64,000 nucleotides of DNA. Origin: Cellulophaga sp. RHA19. Lineage in GTDB: Bacteria > Bacteroidota > Bacteroidia > Flavobacteriales > Flavobacteriaceae. The stretch covers positions 1,685,001 through 1,749,000 of the forward strand of contig NZ_PHUL01000001.1 in assembly GCF_002813425.1 (NCBI RefSeq). Direction: 5' to 3'. Below, piece after piece: positions 43,608 through 54,700 of the stretch. Made by a program: the position numbers and the translations under genes. The first letter of the stretch is position 1. Every line of letters starts with the position of its first letter. The notes beneath the pieces were generated by a model. The model had not been told where the DNA came from and did not search any database. It saw only the letters and a list, made by a program, of their open reading frames with translations.

Positions 43608-44033
43608 ATGAAAAAAACAATTTTAGTTGTAGCAGCTGCTTTTTTAGTAGCAACAAGTGTAGTAAAAGCAAATGTTAATTTAGAAGAAGAAAATTACATT
43701 GAAAAGGTAGCTAATTCAGAGGTAGTAAATACTTTTTGTATGGCAATTTTAAAGGGCGATGTAGAAACAGTACGTAAACTTATAGAGTTTGGCGAAGATG
43801 TAAATAAAAAATCTAATGGTATGACGCCTGCAATATTTGCAGCGCGATATAACAAAGTAGAAATTTTGGAAATACTAATAGCTAATGGAGCGGATCTTAG
43901 AATTAAGTGTGATAAAGGGCGTAGTGTAATGTTGCACGCAGAGTTGTCTAACGCAAAAGAAGCTATGATTTTTTTAGAAAAAATAGCTAAAGAAAAAAAG
44001 TTAGCAAGAAAAAATAAGAGAAAAAGAAAGTAG
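43608..44033 (+). CDS. Small exported ankyrin-repeat protein C
   Basis: A 141-aa paralogue of ankyrin proteins A and B, 6 kb away from them. The signal peptide is 'KKTILVVAAAFLVATSVVKA'. The repeats are 'FCMAILKGDVETVRKLIEFG' with 'EDVNKKS', then 'GMTPAIFAARYNKVEILEIL' with 'ANGADLRIKCD', then 'GRSVMLHAELSNAKEAMIFL'. It ends in a strongly basic tail ('KEKKLARKNKRKRK') that the paralogues lack and that could bind acidic polymers or membranes. Confidence 0.85.
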   Translation: MKKTILVVAAAFLVATSVVKANVNLEEENYIEKVANSEVVNTFCMAILKGDVETVRKLIEFGEDVNKKSNGMTPAIFAARYNKVEILEILIANGADLRIKCDKGRSVMLHAELSNAKEAMIFLEKIAKEKKLARKNKRKRK

Positions 44034-44057
44034 AGTTCATCCAGCAATCATCAACCA

Positions 44058-44095
44058 AAAAATTCCTTTGAAAAAATCAAAGGGATTTTTTTATT
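44058..44095 (+). terminator. Terminator of ankyrin gene C
   Basis: The stem AAAATTCCTTTGA / TCAAAGGGATTTT, with one mismatch, is followed by T-runs and lies 25 nt past the stop. Confidence 0.85.
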
Positions 44096-44138
44096 TTGTA
44101 ATACGTTGAAATTGTTACCTAGTTAAAAGTGTAATTAT

Positions 44139-44306
44139 TTAGAATCTAAAACCAGTAAATGCTCTATATAAAAATGCATAAACAGTTATAGATATTAGCG
44201 CAAAGCAAAAGAATGAGTATGCTTTTAATAACACAACGGCTAGTATTGGTCTGCAATTGTGAAATGCGCTTAAATAAATTTTCTTGTATTCTATTAGCCT
44301 TCCCAT
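44139..44306 (-). CDS. Small single-helix membrane protein
   Basis: A 55-aa protein from the ATG at 44306 ('GRLIEYKKIYLSAFHNCRP'). It has one hydrophobic helix ('AYSFFCFALISITVYAFLYR') and ends 'AFTGFRF'. An in-frame ATG at 44336 would add ten residues. It resembles short flavobacterial membrane proteins that I recall as DUF6747-like, but I cannot confirm the family. It lies alone between ankyrin gene C and the M48 peptidase gene. Confidence 0.55.
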   Translation of the reverse strand: MGRLIEYKKIYLSAFHNCRPILAVVLLKAYSFFCFALISITVYAFLYRAFTGFRF

Positions 44307-44427
44307 ATAGTCCTCTTTTTTTGAATTAATATTCACAAAGCTATAATGGTTAAAAACAATAAGTTAGGTTTGGGTATTTACAAAATTAAATAAAAATAAC
44401 GAGATAAAAATGCATTTCATCGAATAG

Positions 44428-45198
44428 TTATTTTTGATTTCTATATTTTTCTATAGCTTCTTTAATCTTTTCTATTCTGTTTTCTGGGTCTGGATGTGTA
44501 CTCTGGAACTCTGGCTGTCTGTTTGGACCTGCAGCAGCCTTTAAAATTTTCATAACCGCTATCATTTCTTCAGGGTTGTAACCAGCTTGCATCATAAATA
44601 ACACACCAAGTTCGTCACTTTCTAATTCATCTCCACGACCATTAGTTAGTAGTGTTTTTTGTCCAATACCATTAACAACACCACCCATGTCTGCACCTAC
44701 AGATGCTCCTGTAGATAAAGTTTGCCAAAAACTGCTATCTGCGATACGTTCTGCAGAGTGTCTGCCAATAACATGTCCAATTTCGTGACCTAAAACACCT
44801 GCTAATTGTGCCTCTGTAAGTTTAGAAAATAGGGCATAGGTAATAAATATTTGTCCGCCAGGTAGTGCAAAAGCGTTTATAGTATTTTCGTCTGCTAATA
44901 AATGAAATTCGTATTTATAAGGGGTTTCTTTAGCAATACTGTTTTGTACCAGCTTGTTACCAACAGCGTCTACAAAATTTTGTAATTTTTGGTCAGGGTA
45001 TAAACCTCCGTGCTGCTGCGCCATTTGTGGTGCACTTTGTAAGCCAATTGCAATTTCTTGATTGGCATCCATATTAATATTTTGTACTCTTCCTGTGTAT
45101 GGGTTTTCTTCTTTATTGCTGCAACGTTGTATATATGCAAAAGCAACAATAGCAAGTCCAATAAGTATTCTTATTTTCCAGTTACCACCTCTTCTCAT
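44428..45198 (-). CDS. M48-family metalloprotease
   Basis: A 256-aa zinc peptidase with an N-terminal anchor helix ('RILIGLAIVAFAYIQRC'). It may be lipidated or simply anchored near Cys26. The catalytic HExxH motif is in 'LGHEIGHVIGRHSAERIA' near 138-155, with the third ligand Glu in 'GDELESDELGVLFMMQAGYN'. It is the periplasmic single-domain type (BepA/LoiP-like without TPR repeats), likely in outer-membrane protein quality control. The final 'STHPDPENRIEKI' is typical of the family. Confidence 0.88.
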   Translation of the reverse strand: MRRGGNWKIRILIGLAIVAFAYIQRCSNKEENPYTGRVQNINMDANQEIAIGLQSAPQMAQQHGGLYPDQKLQNFVDAVGNKLVQNSIAKETPYKYEFHLLADENTINAFALPGGQIFITYALFSKLTEAQLAGVLGHEIGHVIGRHSAERIADSSFWQTLSTGASVGADMGGVVNGIGQKTLLTNGRGDELESDELGVLFMMQAGYNPEEMIAVMKILKAAAGPNRQPEFQSTHPDPENRIEKIKEAIEKYRNQK

Positions 45199-45242
45199 TA
45201 TAGTTTATTCTTGGTTAGTTAAAAACCAAGATACAAAAAGAG

Positions 45243-45989
45243 TTACAAAAGTTCAGGATTAATATCTAAAATATTATTTACAATATAAGATTTTAAAAAG
45301 CCAGCAGTAAAATGCTCACCACCTAAAAGTTGTTGATCTTTTACTAACCTCATAATATTTTTACCTCTAAATTGTTCTAGCATAGGTTTAGAAATAGGGG
45401 CGTAGCTATAATGCCAAGGTTCATATTTAAACCCTCTACGTTTTTTATCGTTAGTATATACTAAGTAAAATCCAAAGTCGTTCGCATTTTCGTCCATCCA
45501 TTTTTTAAGATCTTCAAATGGTCCGCCTGCTTCAAACTTTTTAGGAACCAAAACATCTCCGCTTGTTTTTTGATAGCCATCTATAATATCTATGTCTGTT
45601 CCCCAATGGTGTCTACTAGTACCTGGAATGGTAGAGTATTCTATAATTTTATCTATTGCATTTAGCGGTTTTAGATTTTGGTCTTCAGTATATTTTAAAT
45701 ATTTACGTTCCCAAATACCTTCTTGTCTGTAATAATCTCTATAGCTAGATACTATTTTTAAATCAATACCTGCGCTGTAAGCAGCTACTTTCATTTTTTT
45801 AAACGAGTCGTGAGCTTCTTTTCTAAGGTTAATGCCTTTGCCATACAAATGTATATCTGCTTGGCCCATTAATTCTTCAATGGAATAGATAACCTCTTTC
45901 TCTTGCTCTTGAGCAAAAATAAGATGTGGGGCCGTTAGTGCGGCAGCACCTATAATTCCACTTTTTAGAATAAATGATCTTCTTTGCAT
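45243..45989 (-). CDS. M15-family D-Ala-D-Ala carboxypeptidase (VanY-like)
   Basis: A 248-aa exported zinc peptidase that should trim peptidoglycan stem peptides. The N-terminus 'MQRRSFILKSGIIGAAALTA' has a twin-arginine-like signal (RRSF). Zinc ligands are in 'SRHHWGTDIDIIDG' (His, Asp, near 137-150) and 'YEPWHYSYAP' (Glu/His, near 198-207). 'IVSSYRDYYRQEGIWERKY' near 80 is the conserved substrate loop. It lies 44 nt upstream of the M48 gene and 5 nt downstream of the acetyltransferase gene, so the three may form one transcript. Confidence 0.88.
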   Translation of the reverse strand: MQRRSFILKSGIIGAAALTAPHLIFAQEQEKEVIYSIEELMGQADIHLYGKGINLRKEAHDSFKKMKVAAYSAGIDLKIVSSYRDYYRQEGIWERKYLKYTEDQNLKPLNAIDKIIEYSTIPGTSRHHWGTDIDIIDGYQKTSGDVLVPKKFEAGGPFEDLKKWMDENANDFGFYLVYTNDKKRRGFKYEPWHYSYAPISKPMLEQFRGKNIMRLVKDQQLLGGEHFTAGFLKSYIVNNILDINPELL

Positions 45990-45994
45990 AACTC

Positions 45995-46450
45995 TTAATT
46001 TAATTTTTTAAACATAACTATATGTGGTCCTACTTTATCTATGTCAAAAATGCTGCCATCTTTTGTGTAACCGCATTTTGTATAAAAAGGAATTGCACTT
46101 TCTCTTGCGTTCATCCACAATAATAAAACGCCTTTTTCTTTTAAAATTGTTTCTGCGTAGGTAATAATTTTTTTACCAACTCCTTTTCCTTGTTGCTCGT
46201 CACTAATTGCCATTCCTCTTAATTGGTAGGCACTGGCCTCTAAAATGGTACTATTTTGCGCTTGTAATAAAGTTGCAACTCCCACGAGACCAGAATTAAG
46301 GTAAGCGCCAATATGAAGAGTAGTTTCTAAATCATCTCCAGTAAACTTACAAGAAGATATAGGTCTGTTAGCTCTTAAAATAGGTTGCCTAACGGAGTAT
46401 GTTTCTTTTGCAGAAATTAATTTTAAGCAAATCTTATTTTTAGTGATCAT
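45995..46450 (-). CDS. GNAT-family N-acetyltransferase
   Basis: A 151-aa single-domain acetyltransferase. The acetyl-CoA binding motif A reads 'LRGMAISDEQQGKGVGKKII' near 94-113, followed by 'LLWMNARESAIPFYTKCGY' (motif B). The substrate is not inferable. I take the ATG at 46450. The upstream in-frame codon at 46471 adds seven residues not expected. It sits 5 nt before the M15 gene. Confidence 0.85.
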   Translation of the reverse strand: MITKNKICLKLISAKETYSVRQPILRANRPISSCKFTGDDLETTLHIGAYLNSGLVGVATLLQAQNSTILEASAYQLRGMAISDEQQGKGVGKKIITYAETILKEKGVLLLWMNARESAIPFYTKCGYTKDGSIFDIDKVGPHIVMFKKLN

Positions 46451-46480
46451 AAAATTATAAATGTGCCACAAAAATACATA

Positions 46481-47635
46481 TTATTGATTTTGATATCCTA
46501 AATAAATATATCCTTGATGAACAACATTTACATCTCTTAAACTTAATACATAAAAATATACTCCATCTGGTAAAGCATTAGCAGCTTTTACAATACCACT
46601 TACATTGGCGTTACCTCCAAAAGTATTATCGTAACTATTTTTATCATATACAATTCTTCCCCATCTGCTATAAATTTTTAGATTATTGTTTTTAGGAGAA
46701 AGAGCAACTTCTTCAAAATATAGATAATCATTTACACCATCATTATTAGGAGAAATAAAGTAATTGTCAAAATTAGTAGATTCAATACTTAAGCTAGAGC
46801 CAAATGTTATAATATCGTAATTATTAGGAACAAATGTGTTAGACGTTATAGATCCGGAGTTAAAATCTCCAGATATTTCTGTGTTACCTAAGTTTTCCCA
46901 TATGTTTAGTGCTTTATTCCATCCCACAATGCGTAAATCATCAATAGAGTCTACAAAGTCTTCAATATTACTGTCCGTATCCCAGGTTAGTGTAATTTTA
47001 GAATTAGTATTTGCTTCTAGGTGCCAAAATTCATAAGTGCTTATGGCAGTTAAAATATCTGCAAAATTATTAGTATCAAAGGTTTTTGAAAATGTAGAAG
47101 GAGAGTTTGGGTCTTCATAAAAATAAGCACTTTTTGCAGTATTGTTACTTGTTTCAGAATCTATATAAAGAGACCTAATTTTGTTTACATCACCTATAGG
47201 AAACATAAAGTTGTTTTTGTTTGCAATGGCAGCGTAGCCATCTACTTTTGTTAAGTTGGCATCTCCATTATAAAATGCATAATTGGTAAAATCTAAATTT
47301 ACATCTGTTGCTGTTCTAGGAGTAACAACATCACCTAAAATAAAATTATTGTTGTTAGTAATGCCAACAGCTACATTTAAAAATAAATCGTTGGTAACAA
47401 TAATTTCCATATCATTAAAAATAGGTTTAAAGGCACCAGATATTGTTCTGGTATCGTTACCATAAAAACCTGCTAAACCTTCATTTTGGTCAAAATTACC
47501 ATCGTTAACTAAGTCAATATGAAACCCCATTTGGCCATTATTAAATATTTTCATATTTCCAATATTTTGTGCCACGTTTTGTGATACAACTATGCTAGAA
47601 ATGCAAAAAGCGATATAGAAAAGTATATGTTTCAT
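46481..47635 (-). CDS. T9SS type-B CTD (gliding-motility-associated C-terminal domain) surface protein 1
   Basis: A 384-aa protein with a signal peptide ('HILFYIAFCISSIVVSQ') and an all-beta N-terminal region (about 20-280). The C-terminal domain is a clear CHU_C/type-B sorting domain: 'FISPNNDGVNDYLYFE', 'LKIYSRWGRIVYDKNSYDN' and 'LPDGVYFYVLSL...GYIYLG'. Such domains send proteins through the type IX system for cell-surface attachment. It is paralogous along its length to the protein at 56102-57259 ('GFHIDLVNDGNFDQNEGLAG' versus 'GLHTNLINDATFDQNLGTAG'). The ATG at 47635 is preferred to a TTG at 47656 inside the upstream gene. It starts 2 nt after the short fibre-like gene. Confidence 0.9.
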   Translation of the reverse strand: MKHILFYIAFCISSIVVSQNVAQNIGNMKIFNNGQMGFHIDLVNDGNFDQNEGLAGFYGNDTRTISGAFKPIFNDMEIIVTNDLFLNVAVGITNNNNFILGDVVTPRTATDVNLDFTNYAFYNGDANLTKVDGYAAIANKNNFMFPIGDVNKIRSLYIDSETSNNTAKSAYFYEDPNSPSTFSKTFDTNNFADILTAISTYEFWHLEANTNSKITLTWDTDSNIEDFVDSIDDLRIVGWNKALNIWENLGNTEISGDFNSGSITSNTFVPNNYDIITFGSSLSIESTNFDNYFISPNNDGVNDYLYFEEVALSPKNNNLKIYSRWGRIVYDKNSYDNTFGGNANVSGIVKAANALPDGVYFYVLSLRDVNVVHQGYIYLGYQNQ

Positions 47636-47637
47636 TG

Positions 47638-48564
47638 TTATTGTATTTGTTGCCAATCGGTTCCATCACTTTGTAACCAAATTGTTTTTTGACTAATTAT
47701 TAAGCTTACGTTTAAGCCTAATAAACTTTTGTAAGTACTTATGTTTGCTGTTACTCCAACACCAAAAAGTATTGGGTTTTTAATAATATAAATTCTGCCT
47801 TTACAAGTATTTGCAGCTGGTAATGTTATGTTATGAGCACCTCCCAATATTATTGTATGGTGAGTATCGTCTAACGTTAAGTCTCCTGTTGTAACGTCTA
47901 TTGCTGTTGATACGGAACCTTTAACGTCTAAAGTTGAGTTAGCATCTGCTCCTGAGTAAGCTGAATCTTCAGGTAAATCAAAACCAACACCTAGGCGTTC
48001 ACTTATTAGTACTTGAGTTTTTGTTGTAGTGTATCTATCCAATCTTAAAGCTTCATTATTGCCAACAGTAAAACTAAGTTCATTTGCGTTTGTTGAATAC
48101 ATACCTGTGTCGGTATCGTTAGTAAATCTGTATGCAGGTTCTCCTTCATTTCCATTACTATTTAAAAAACCTGCGCTTCTAATAGCCCCACTTACTTGCA
48201 TTTTGTTATCGGGTGTGTTTGTTCCAATTCCTAGTCTGTTGTTAGTACTGTTCCAAAATATTTGATTATTATCTTCCTCTAGTGCTCCTGAGCTATTAGC
48301 AAATAAAATAGAGCCAGGGGTATATGTTGCTGGCAATAAATCTGTGATATCTGGAATTTTTTCCCAGAGACTTGCATTGTATAGGTATATTCTTTTTTCG
48401 GTTGTATTGTATAAAATAGAACCTTCTAATGATCCTGTTATTGCATTCATTTCTGTGGTTGTGGCCGATGTAAGCCCAAGTAATAGGTTTGCGTCTATTT
48501 GTGAATAAGATGCTATTATTGGGGCAAAAAGCATAAAATATAAAATTAGTTTTCTCATCTTCAT
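47638..48564 (-). CDS. Short fibre-like exported protein, partner of CTD protein 1
   Basis: A 308-aa exported protein (signal peptide 'LILYFMLFAPIIASYSQ') of the same class as the 888- and 2313-aa fibre proteins, without the helical repeats. Its N-terminal module ends 'GSILYNTTEKRIYLYNASLW'. The centre has the tail-fibre-like 'RLGIGTNTPDNKMQVSGAIR' and 'PAYRFTNDTDTGMYSTNANE', which is shared with the 888-aa protein ('PAYRFAEDLDTGISNPAADE'). The C-terminal part ('SVSTAIDVTTGDLTLDDTHH') is a head-like beta region found in phage tail-spike and adhesin proteins. No T9SS CTD is visible. It is translationally close to CTD protein 1. Confidence 0.75.
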   Translation of the reverse strand: MKMRKLILYFMLFAPIIASYSQIDANLLLGLTSATTTEMNAITGSLEGSILYNTTEKRIYLYNASLWEKIPDITDLLPATYTPGSILFANSSGALEEDNNQIFWNSTNNRLGIGTNTPDNKMQVSGAIRSAGFLNSNGNEGEPAYRFTNDTDTGMYSTNANELSFTVGNNEALRLDRYTTTKTQVLISERLGVGFDLPEDSAYSGADANSTLDVKGSVSTAIDVTTGDLTLDDTHHTIILGGAHNITLPAANTCKGRIYIIKNPILFGVGVTANISTYKSLLGLNVSLIISQKTIWLQSDGTDWQQIQ

Positions 48565-48795
48565 TAAATTATTGGTTTGTACTATATAATTGTTTTATTA
48601 TTTTTTAAGTTGATTAGAAATAAAATATAAGTTGCTAGCTGGGTTTATGTTTGTTCGTTTTTCTAGCGTATATAGTTTTTGTTTAATTTGAAGAATTACT
48701 TGGGGGGACTAAAAAGTAACTCGATTTTTGATTTTTTCTATAAATTGATAGTTTTAAGGGTTAAAATTTATTTTAATATTTAGGTTGATAGTTTC
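48565..48795. other. Gap between giant fibre gene and short fibre gene
   Basis: This 231-nt stretch is AT-rich and has no strong hairpin with a T-run on the minus strand, so transcription may continue from the giant gene into the short fibre and CTD genes. No promoter matching TAnnTTTG is evident for the short fibre gene. Confidence 0.4.
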
Positions 48796-51700
48796 CTACA
48801 AATCAAGAATTACAAACATAAATTCTGAGTCAAATCTTGCTCTGTCTGTACCTCCATTGTCATTGTCACCAACAATAACATCAAATCCTGTAGAGGTTTG
48901 GTTGCTGTATGAAATTCCTGGATCGTCATTACCAGCACCATTTCTTCCTGGCTGGCTTAACTGAATAATGTAATTTGCGTCAGAAACAGTACCTGCTGGT
49001 AGGTTTACACGGTAATGTCCAACTCCAAGTTGCTTCACAACTGTAACACCAGTAGTTCCTTTTATTACAACACCAAGAGCATTAACTTTTCCAAGAGCCT
49101 TAACCATACTGCTATAAAAAGCACCACCATCTGTACCTGCTTTAACGTGATTTCCAGTATCGGCAGAAATCACATCTGCTGTTTGTGTAACAACACTCTC
49201 ATTAACATAACTAATTACTCCTGTAGAATTATCTTGAGTTAAAGAAGTCACTGTTCCGCCAACTATTCCGCTAATTTGAGTGTCAACATATGTCTTTACT
49301 GCATTCTGAGTAGGAAATAAGGTAGTAGAGGGAGTTGTATCTCCTAAATCAGTTGCATCAGATTTATTTGCACTATCTTCTTTTAGAGCGATTGCTGTGT
49401 TTGCAGCCGCTTCGTTACTATCAACATCAGTTTGTACAGCTGCAATAGCAGTATTTGCTGCAGTTTCGTTAGCATCAACATCGTTTTGAACGTCTGTTAT
49501 AGCTGTATTAGCTGCAGTTATGTTTGATGCATTAGTTGCAATGCTAGTTTGTAGAGCAGCATCATCATAAAAAGCACCACCATCAGCACCCGCAGTTACA
49601 TCGTTATCAGCATCAGTACTTACTATTACTTGAGCAGAACCTGCTACTTGGTTATCTACATAAGTTTTTACAGCATTTTGAGTCGGGAACAAATCATCAG
49701 AAGTTCCTAATGTTACTACATCAGATTTATTAGCGCTATCTTCTTTATCATTTTGTAAAGTTGTGATTGCAGTGTTTGCAGCCGCTTCGTTATTATCAAC
49801 ATCAGTTTGTACTGCTGCGATAGCAGTATTTGCTGCAGTTTCGTTAGCATCGATATCAGCTTGAATAGCATTTTCAGCATTAGTAGCTCTTGTAGTTTCA
49901 GCAGTTATATTTGATGCATTAGTTGCAATACTAGTTTGTAAAGCCGCATCGTCATAAAAAGCACCACCATCAGCACCCGCAGTTACATCGTTATCAGCAT
50001 CAGTACTTACTATTACTTGAGTAGAACCTGCTACTTGGTTATCGACATAAGTTTTTACAGCATTCTGAGTCGGGAATAAGTCATCAGAAGTTCCTAGTGT
50101 TACTACGTCAGATTTGTTTGCACTATTTTCTTTTAAAGCGATTGCTGTGTTTGCAGCCGCTTCGTTATTATCAACATCAGTTTGTACTGCTGCGATAGCA
50201 GTATTCGCTGCAGTTTCATTCGCATCTACATCAGCTTGAATAGCATTTTCTGCATTAGTAGCCCTTGTAGTTTCAGCAGTTATGTTTGTTGCATTAGTTG
50301 CAATGTTCGTTTGTAAAGCCGCATCGTCATAAAAAGCACCACCATCAGCACCCGCAGTCACATCGTTATCAGCATCAGTACTTACTATTACTTGTGCAGA
50401 ACCTGCTACTTGGTTATCTACATAAGTTTTTACTGCATTCTGAGTCGGGAACAAATCATCAGAAGTTCCTAATGTTACTACGTCAGATTTATTAGCACTA
50501 TCTTCTTTTAAAGCGATAGCTGTGTTTGCTGCTGCTTCATTGTTGTCAACATCAGTTTGTACTGCTGCAATAGCAGTATTTGCTGCAGTTTCGTTAGCAT
50601 CCACATCGTTTTGTACGTTTGTTATAGCTGTATTAGCAGCAGTTATATTTGTTGCATTAGTTGCTATGTTAGTTTGTAGAGCAGCATCATCATAAAAAGC
50701 ACCACCATCAGTACCTGCAGTCACATCGTTATCAGCATCAGTACTCACTATAACTTGAGCAGAACCTGCTACTTGGTTATCTACATAAGTTTTTACTGCA
50801 TTTTGAGTCGGGAATAAGTCATCAGAAGTTCCTAGTGTTACTACGTCAGATTTGTTTGCACTATTTTCTTTGTCATTTTGCAAAGCAGTGATTGCTGTGT
50901 TTGCTGCAGTTATGGCAGCATCTGCATCAGCTTCATTGTTGTCAACATCAGTTTGTACAGCTGCAATAGCAGTATTTGCTGCAGTTTCATTTGCATCAAC
51001 ATCGTTTTGAACGTTTGTTATAGCTGTATTCGCAGCAGTAATATTTGTTGCATTAGTTGCAATGCTAGTTTGTAAAGCGGTATCGTCATAAAAAGCACCA
51101 CCATCAGCACCCGCAGTCACATCGTTATCAGCATCAGTACTTACTATTACTTGAGCAGAACCTGCTACTTGGTTATCTACATAAGTTTTTACTGCATTTT
51201 GAGTGGGGAACAAATCATCTGAAGTTCCTAATGTTACTACGTCAGATTTGTTGGCACTATCTTCTTTATCATTTTGTAAAGCTGTGATTGCAGAATTCGC
51301 TGAGGTTATGGCAGCATCCGCATCAGCTTCATTGTTGTCAACATCAGTTTGTACTGCTGCAATAGCAGTATTTGCTGCAGTTTCGTTAGCATCAACATCG
51401 TTTTGAACGTTTGTTATAGCTGTATTAGCTGCTGTTATGTTTGAAGCATTAGTTGCAATGTTAGTTTGTAAAGCAGCATCGTCATAAAAAGCACCACCAT
51501 CAGCACCTGCAGTCACATCGTTATCAGCATCAGTACTCACTATAACTTGAGCAGAACCTGCTACTTGGTTATCTACATATGTTTTTACCGCATTTTGAGT
51601 CGGGAATAAGTCATCAGAAGTTCCTAGTGTTACTACGTCAGATTTGTTTGCACTATTTTCTTTTAAAGCGATTGCAGTGTTTGCAGCCGCTTCGTTATTA

Positions 51701-54700
51701 TCAACATCAGTTTGTACTGCTGCAATAGCAGTATTCGCTGCAGTTTCATTCGCATCTACATCAGCTTGAATAGCATTTTCTGCATTAGTAGCCCTTGTAG
51801 TTTCAGCAGTTATGTTTGTTGCATTAGTTGCAATGTTCGTTTGTAAAGCAGCATCGTCATAAAAAGCACCACCATCAGCACCCGCAGTCACATCGTTATC
51901 AGCATCAGTACTTACTATTACTTGTGCAGAACCTGCTACTTGGTTATCTACATAAGTTTTTACTGCATTCTGAGTCGGGAACAAATCATCAGAAGTTCCT
52001 AGTGTTACTGCGTCAGATTTATTAGCGCTATCTTCTTTGTCATTTTGCAAAGCAGTGATTGCTGTGTTTGCTGCAGTTATGGCAGCATCTGCATCAGCTT
52101 CATTGTTGTCAACATCAGTTTGTACTGCTGCAATAGCAGTATTTGCTGCAGTTTCGTTAGCATCAACATCGTTTTGTACGTTAGTTATAGCTGTATTCGC
52201 AGCGGTTATATTTGTTGCATTAGTTGCAATATTAGTTTGTAAAGCGGCATCATCATAAAAAGCACCACCATCAGCACCCGCAGTCACATCATTATCAGCA
52301 TCAGTACTTACTATTACTTGAGCAGAACCTGCTACTTGGTTATCTACATATGTTTTTACAGCATTCTGAGTCGGGAACAAATCATCAGAAGTTCCTAGTG
52401 TTACTACGTCAGATTTGTTTGCACTATCTTCTTTTAGAGCGATAGCTGTGTTTGCAGCCGCTTCGTTATTATCAACATCAGTTTGTACTGCAGCAATAGC
52501 AGTATTTGCTGCAGTTTCATTCGCATCAACATCGTTTTGAACGTTTGTTATAGCTGTATTAGCTGCAGTTATGTTTGTTGCATTAGTTGTAATGCTAGTT
52601 TGTAAAGCCGCATCATCATAAAAAGCACCACCATCAGCACCTGCAGTCACATCATTATCAGCATCAGTACTCACAATAATTTGAGTAGAACCTGCTACTT
52701 GATTATCGACATAAGTTTTTACTGCATTTTGAGTCGGGAATAAGTCATCTGAAGTTCCTAGAGTTACTACATCAGATTTGTTAGCACTATCTTCTTTTAA
52801 AGCGATTGCTGTGTTTGCAGCCGCTTCGTTATTATCAACATCAGTTTGTACTGCAGCAATAGCAGTATTTGCTGCAGTTTCATTCGCATCAACATCGTTT
52901 TGAACGTCTGTTATAGCTGTATTCGCAGCAGTTATGTTTGTTGCATTAGTAGCAATGTTCGTTTGTAAAGCAGCATCGTCATAAAACGCACCACCATCAG
53001 CACCTGCAGTCACATCGTTATCAGCATCAGTACTTACTATAACTTGAGCAGAACCTGCTACTTGGTTGTCTACATATGTTTTTACAGCATTCTGAGTCGG
53101 GAATAAATCATCTGAAGTTCCTAATGTTACTGCGTCAGATTTGTTAGCACTATTTTCTTTTAAAGCGATTGCTGTGTTTGCAGCCGCTTCATTGTTGTCA
53201 ACATCAGTTTGTACTGCTGCAATAGAAGTATTTGCTGCAGTTTCGTTCGCATCAACATCGTTTTGTACGTTTGTTATAGCTGTATTAGCTGCTGTTATGT
53301 TTGTTGCATTAGTTGCAATATTAGTTTGTAAAGCGGCATCATCATAAAAAGCACCACCATCAGCACCCGCAGTCACATCATTATCAGCATCAGTACTCAC
53401 AATAACTTGAGCAGAACCTGCTACTTGGTTATCTACATAAGTTTTTACAGCATTTTGAGTAGGGAACAAATCATCAGAAGTTCCTAGAGTTACTGCGTCA
53501 GATTTGTTAGCGCTATCTTCTTTTAAAGCGATAGCAGTATTCGCCGCAGTTTCATTCGCATCTACATCAGCTTGAATAGCATTTTCTGCATTAGTAGCCC
53601 TTGTAGTTTCAGCAGTAATATTTGTTGCATTAGTTGCAATGCTAGTTTGTAGAGCAGCATCGTCATAAAACGCACCACCATCAGCCCCCGCAGTTACATC
53701 GTTATCAGTATCAGTACTTACTATAACTTGAGCAGAACCTGCTACTTGATTATCTACATAAGTTTTTACAGCATTTTGAGTCGGGAACAAATCATCAGAA
53801 GTTCCCAATGTTACTACATCAGATTTGTTTGCACTATTTTCTTTGTCATTTTGCAAAGCAGTGATTGCTGTGTTTGCTGCATTTATGGCGGCATCTGCAT
53901 CAGCTTCATTGTTGTCAACATCAGTTTGTACAGCTGCAATAGCAGTATTTGCTGCAGTTTCGTTAGCATCCACATCGTTTTGAACGTTTGTTATAGCTGT
54001 ATTCGCAGCAGTTATGTTTGTTGCATTAGTTGCAATGCTAGTTTGTAAAGCCGCATCATCATAAAAAGCACCACCATCGGCACCTGCAGTCACATTATTA
54101 TCAGCATCAGTACTTACTATTACTTGAGCAGAACCTGCTACTTGGTTATCTACATATGTTTTTACAGCATTCTGAGTAGGGAACAAGTCATCAGAAGTTC
54201 CTAATGTTACTACATCAGATTTGTTTGCACTATTTTCTTTGTCATTTTGTAAAGCTGTGATTGCTGTGTTTGCAGCCGCTTCGTTATTATCAACATCAGT
54301 TTGTACCGCAGCAATAGCAGTATTTGCTGCGGTTTCGTTAGCATCAACATCGTTTTGAGCGTCTGTTATAGCTGTATTCGCAGCAGTTATGTTTGTTGCG
54401 TTAGTTGCAATGTTAGTTTGTAAAGCAGCATCGTCATAAAAAGCACCACCATCAGCACCCGCAGTCACATCGTTATCAGCATCAGTACTTACTATTACTT
54501 GAGCAGAACCCGCTACTTGGTTATCTACATAAGTTTTTACAGCATTCTGAGTCGGGAACAAGTCATCTGAAGTTCCCAATGTTACTGCATCAGATTTGTT
54601 TGCACTATCTTCTTTTAGAGTGATTGCAGTGTTTGCAGCCGCTTCATTATTGTCAACATCAGTTTGTACTGCTGCGATAGCAGTATTCGCTGCAGTTTCA

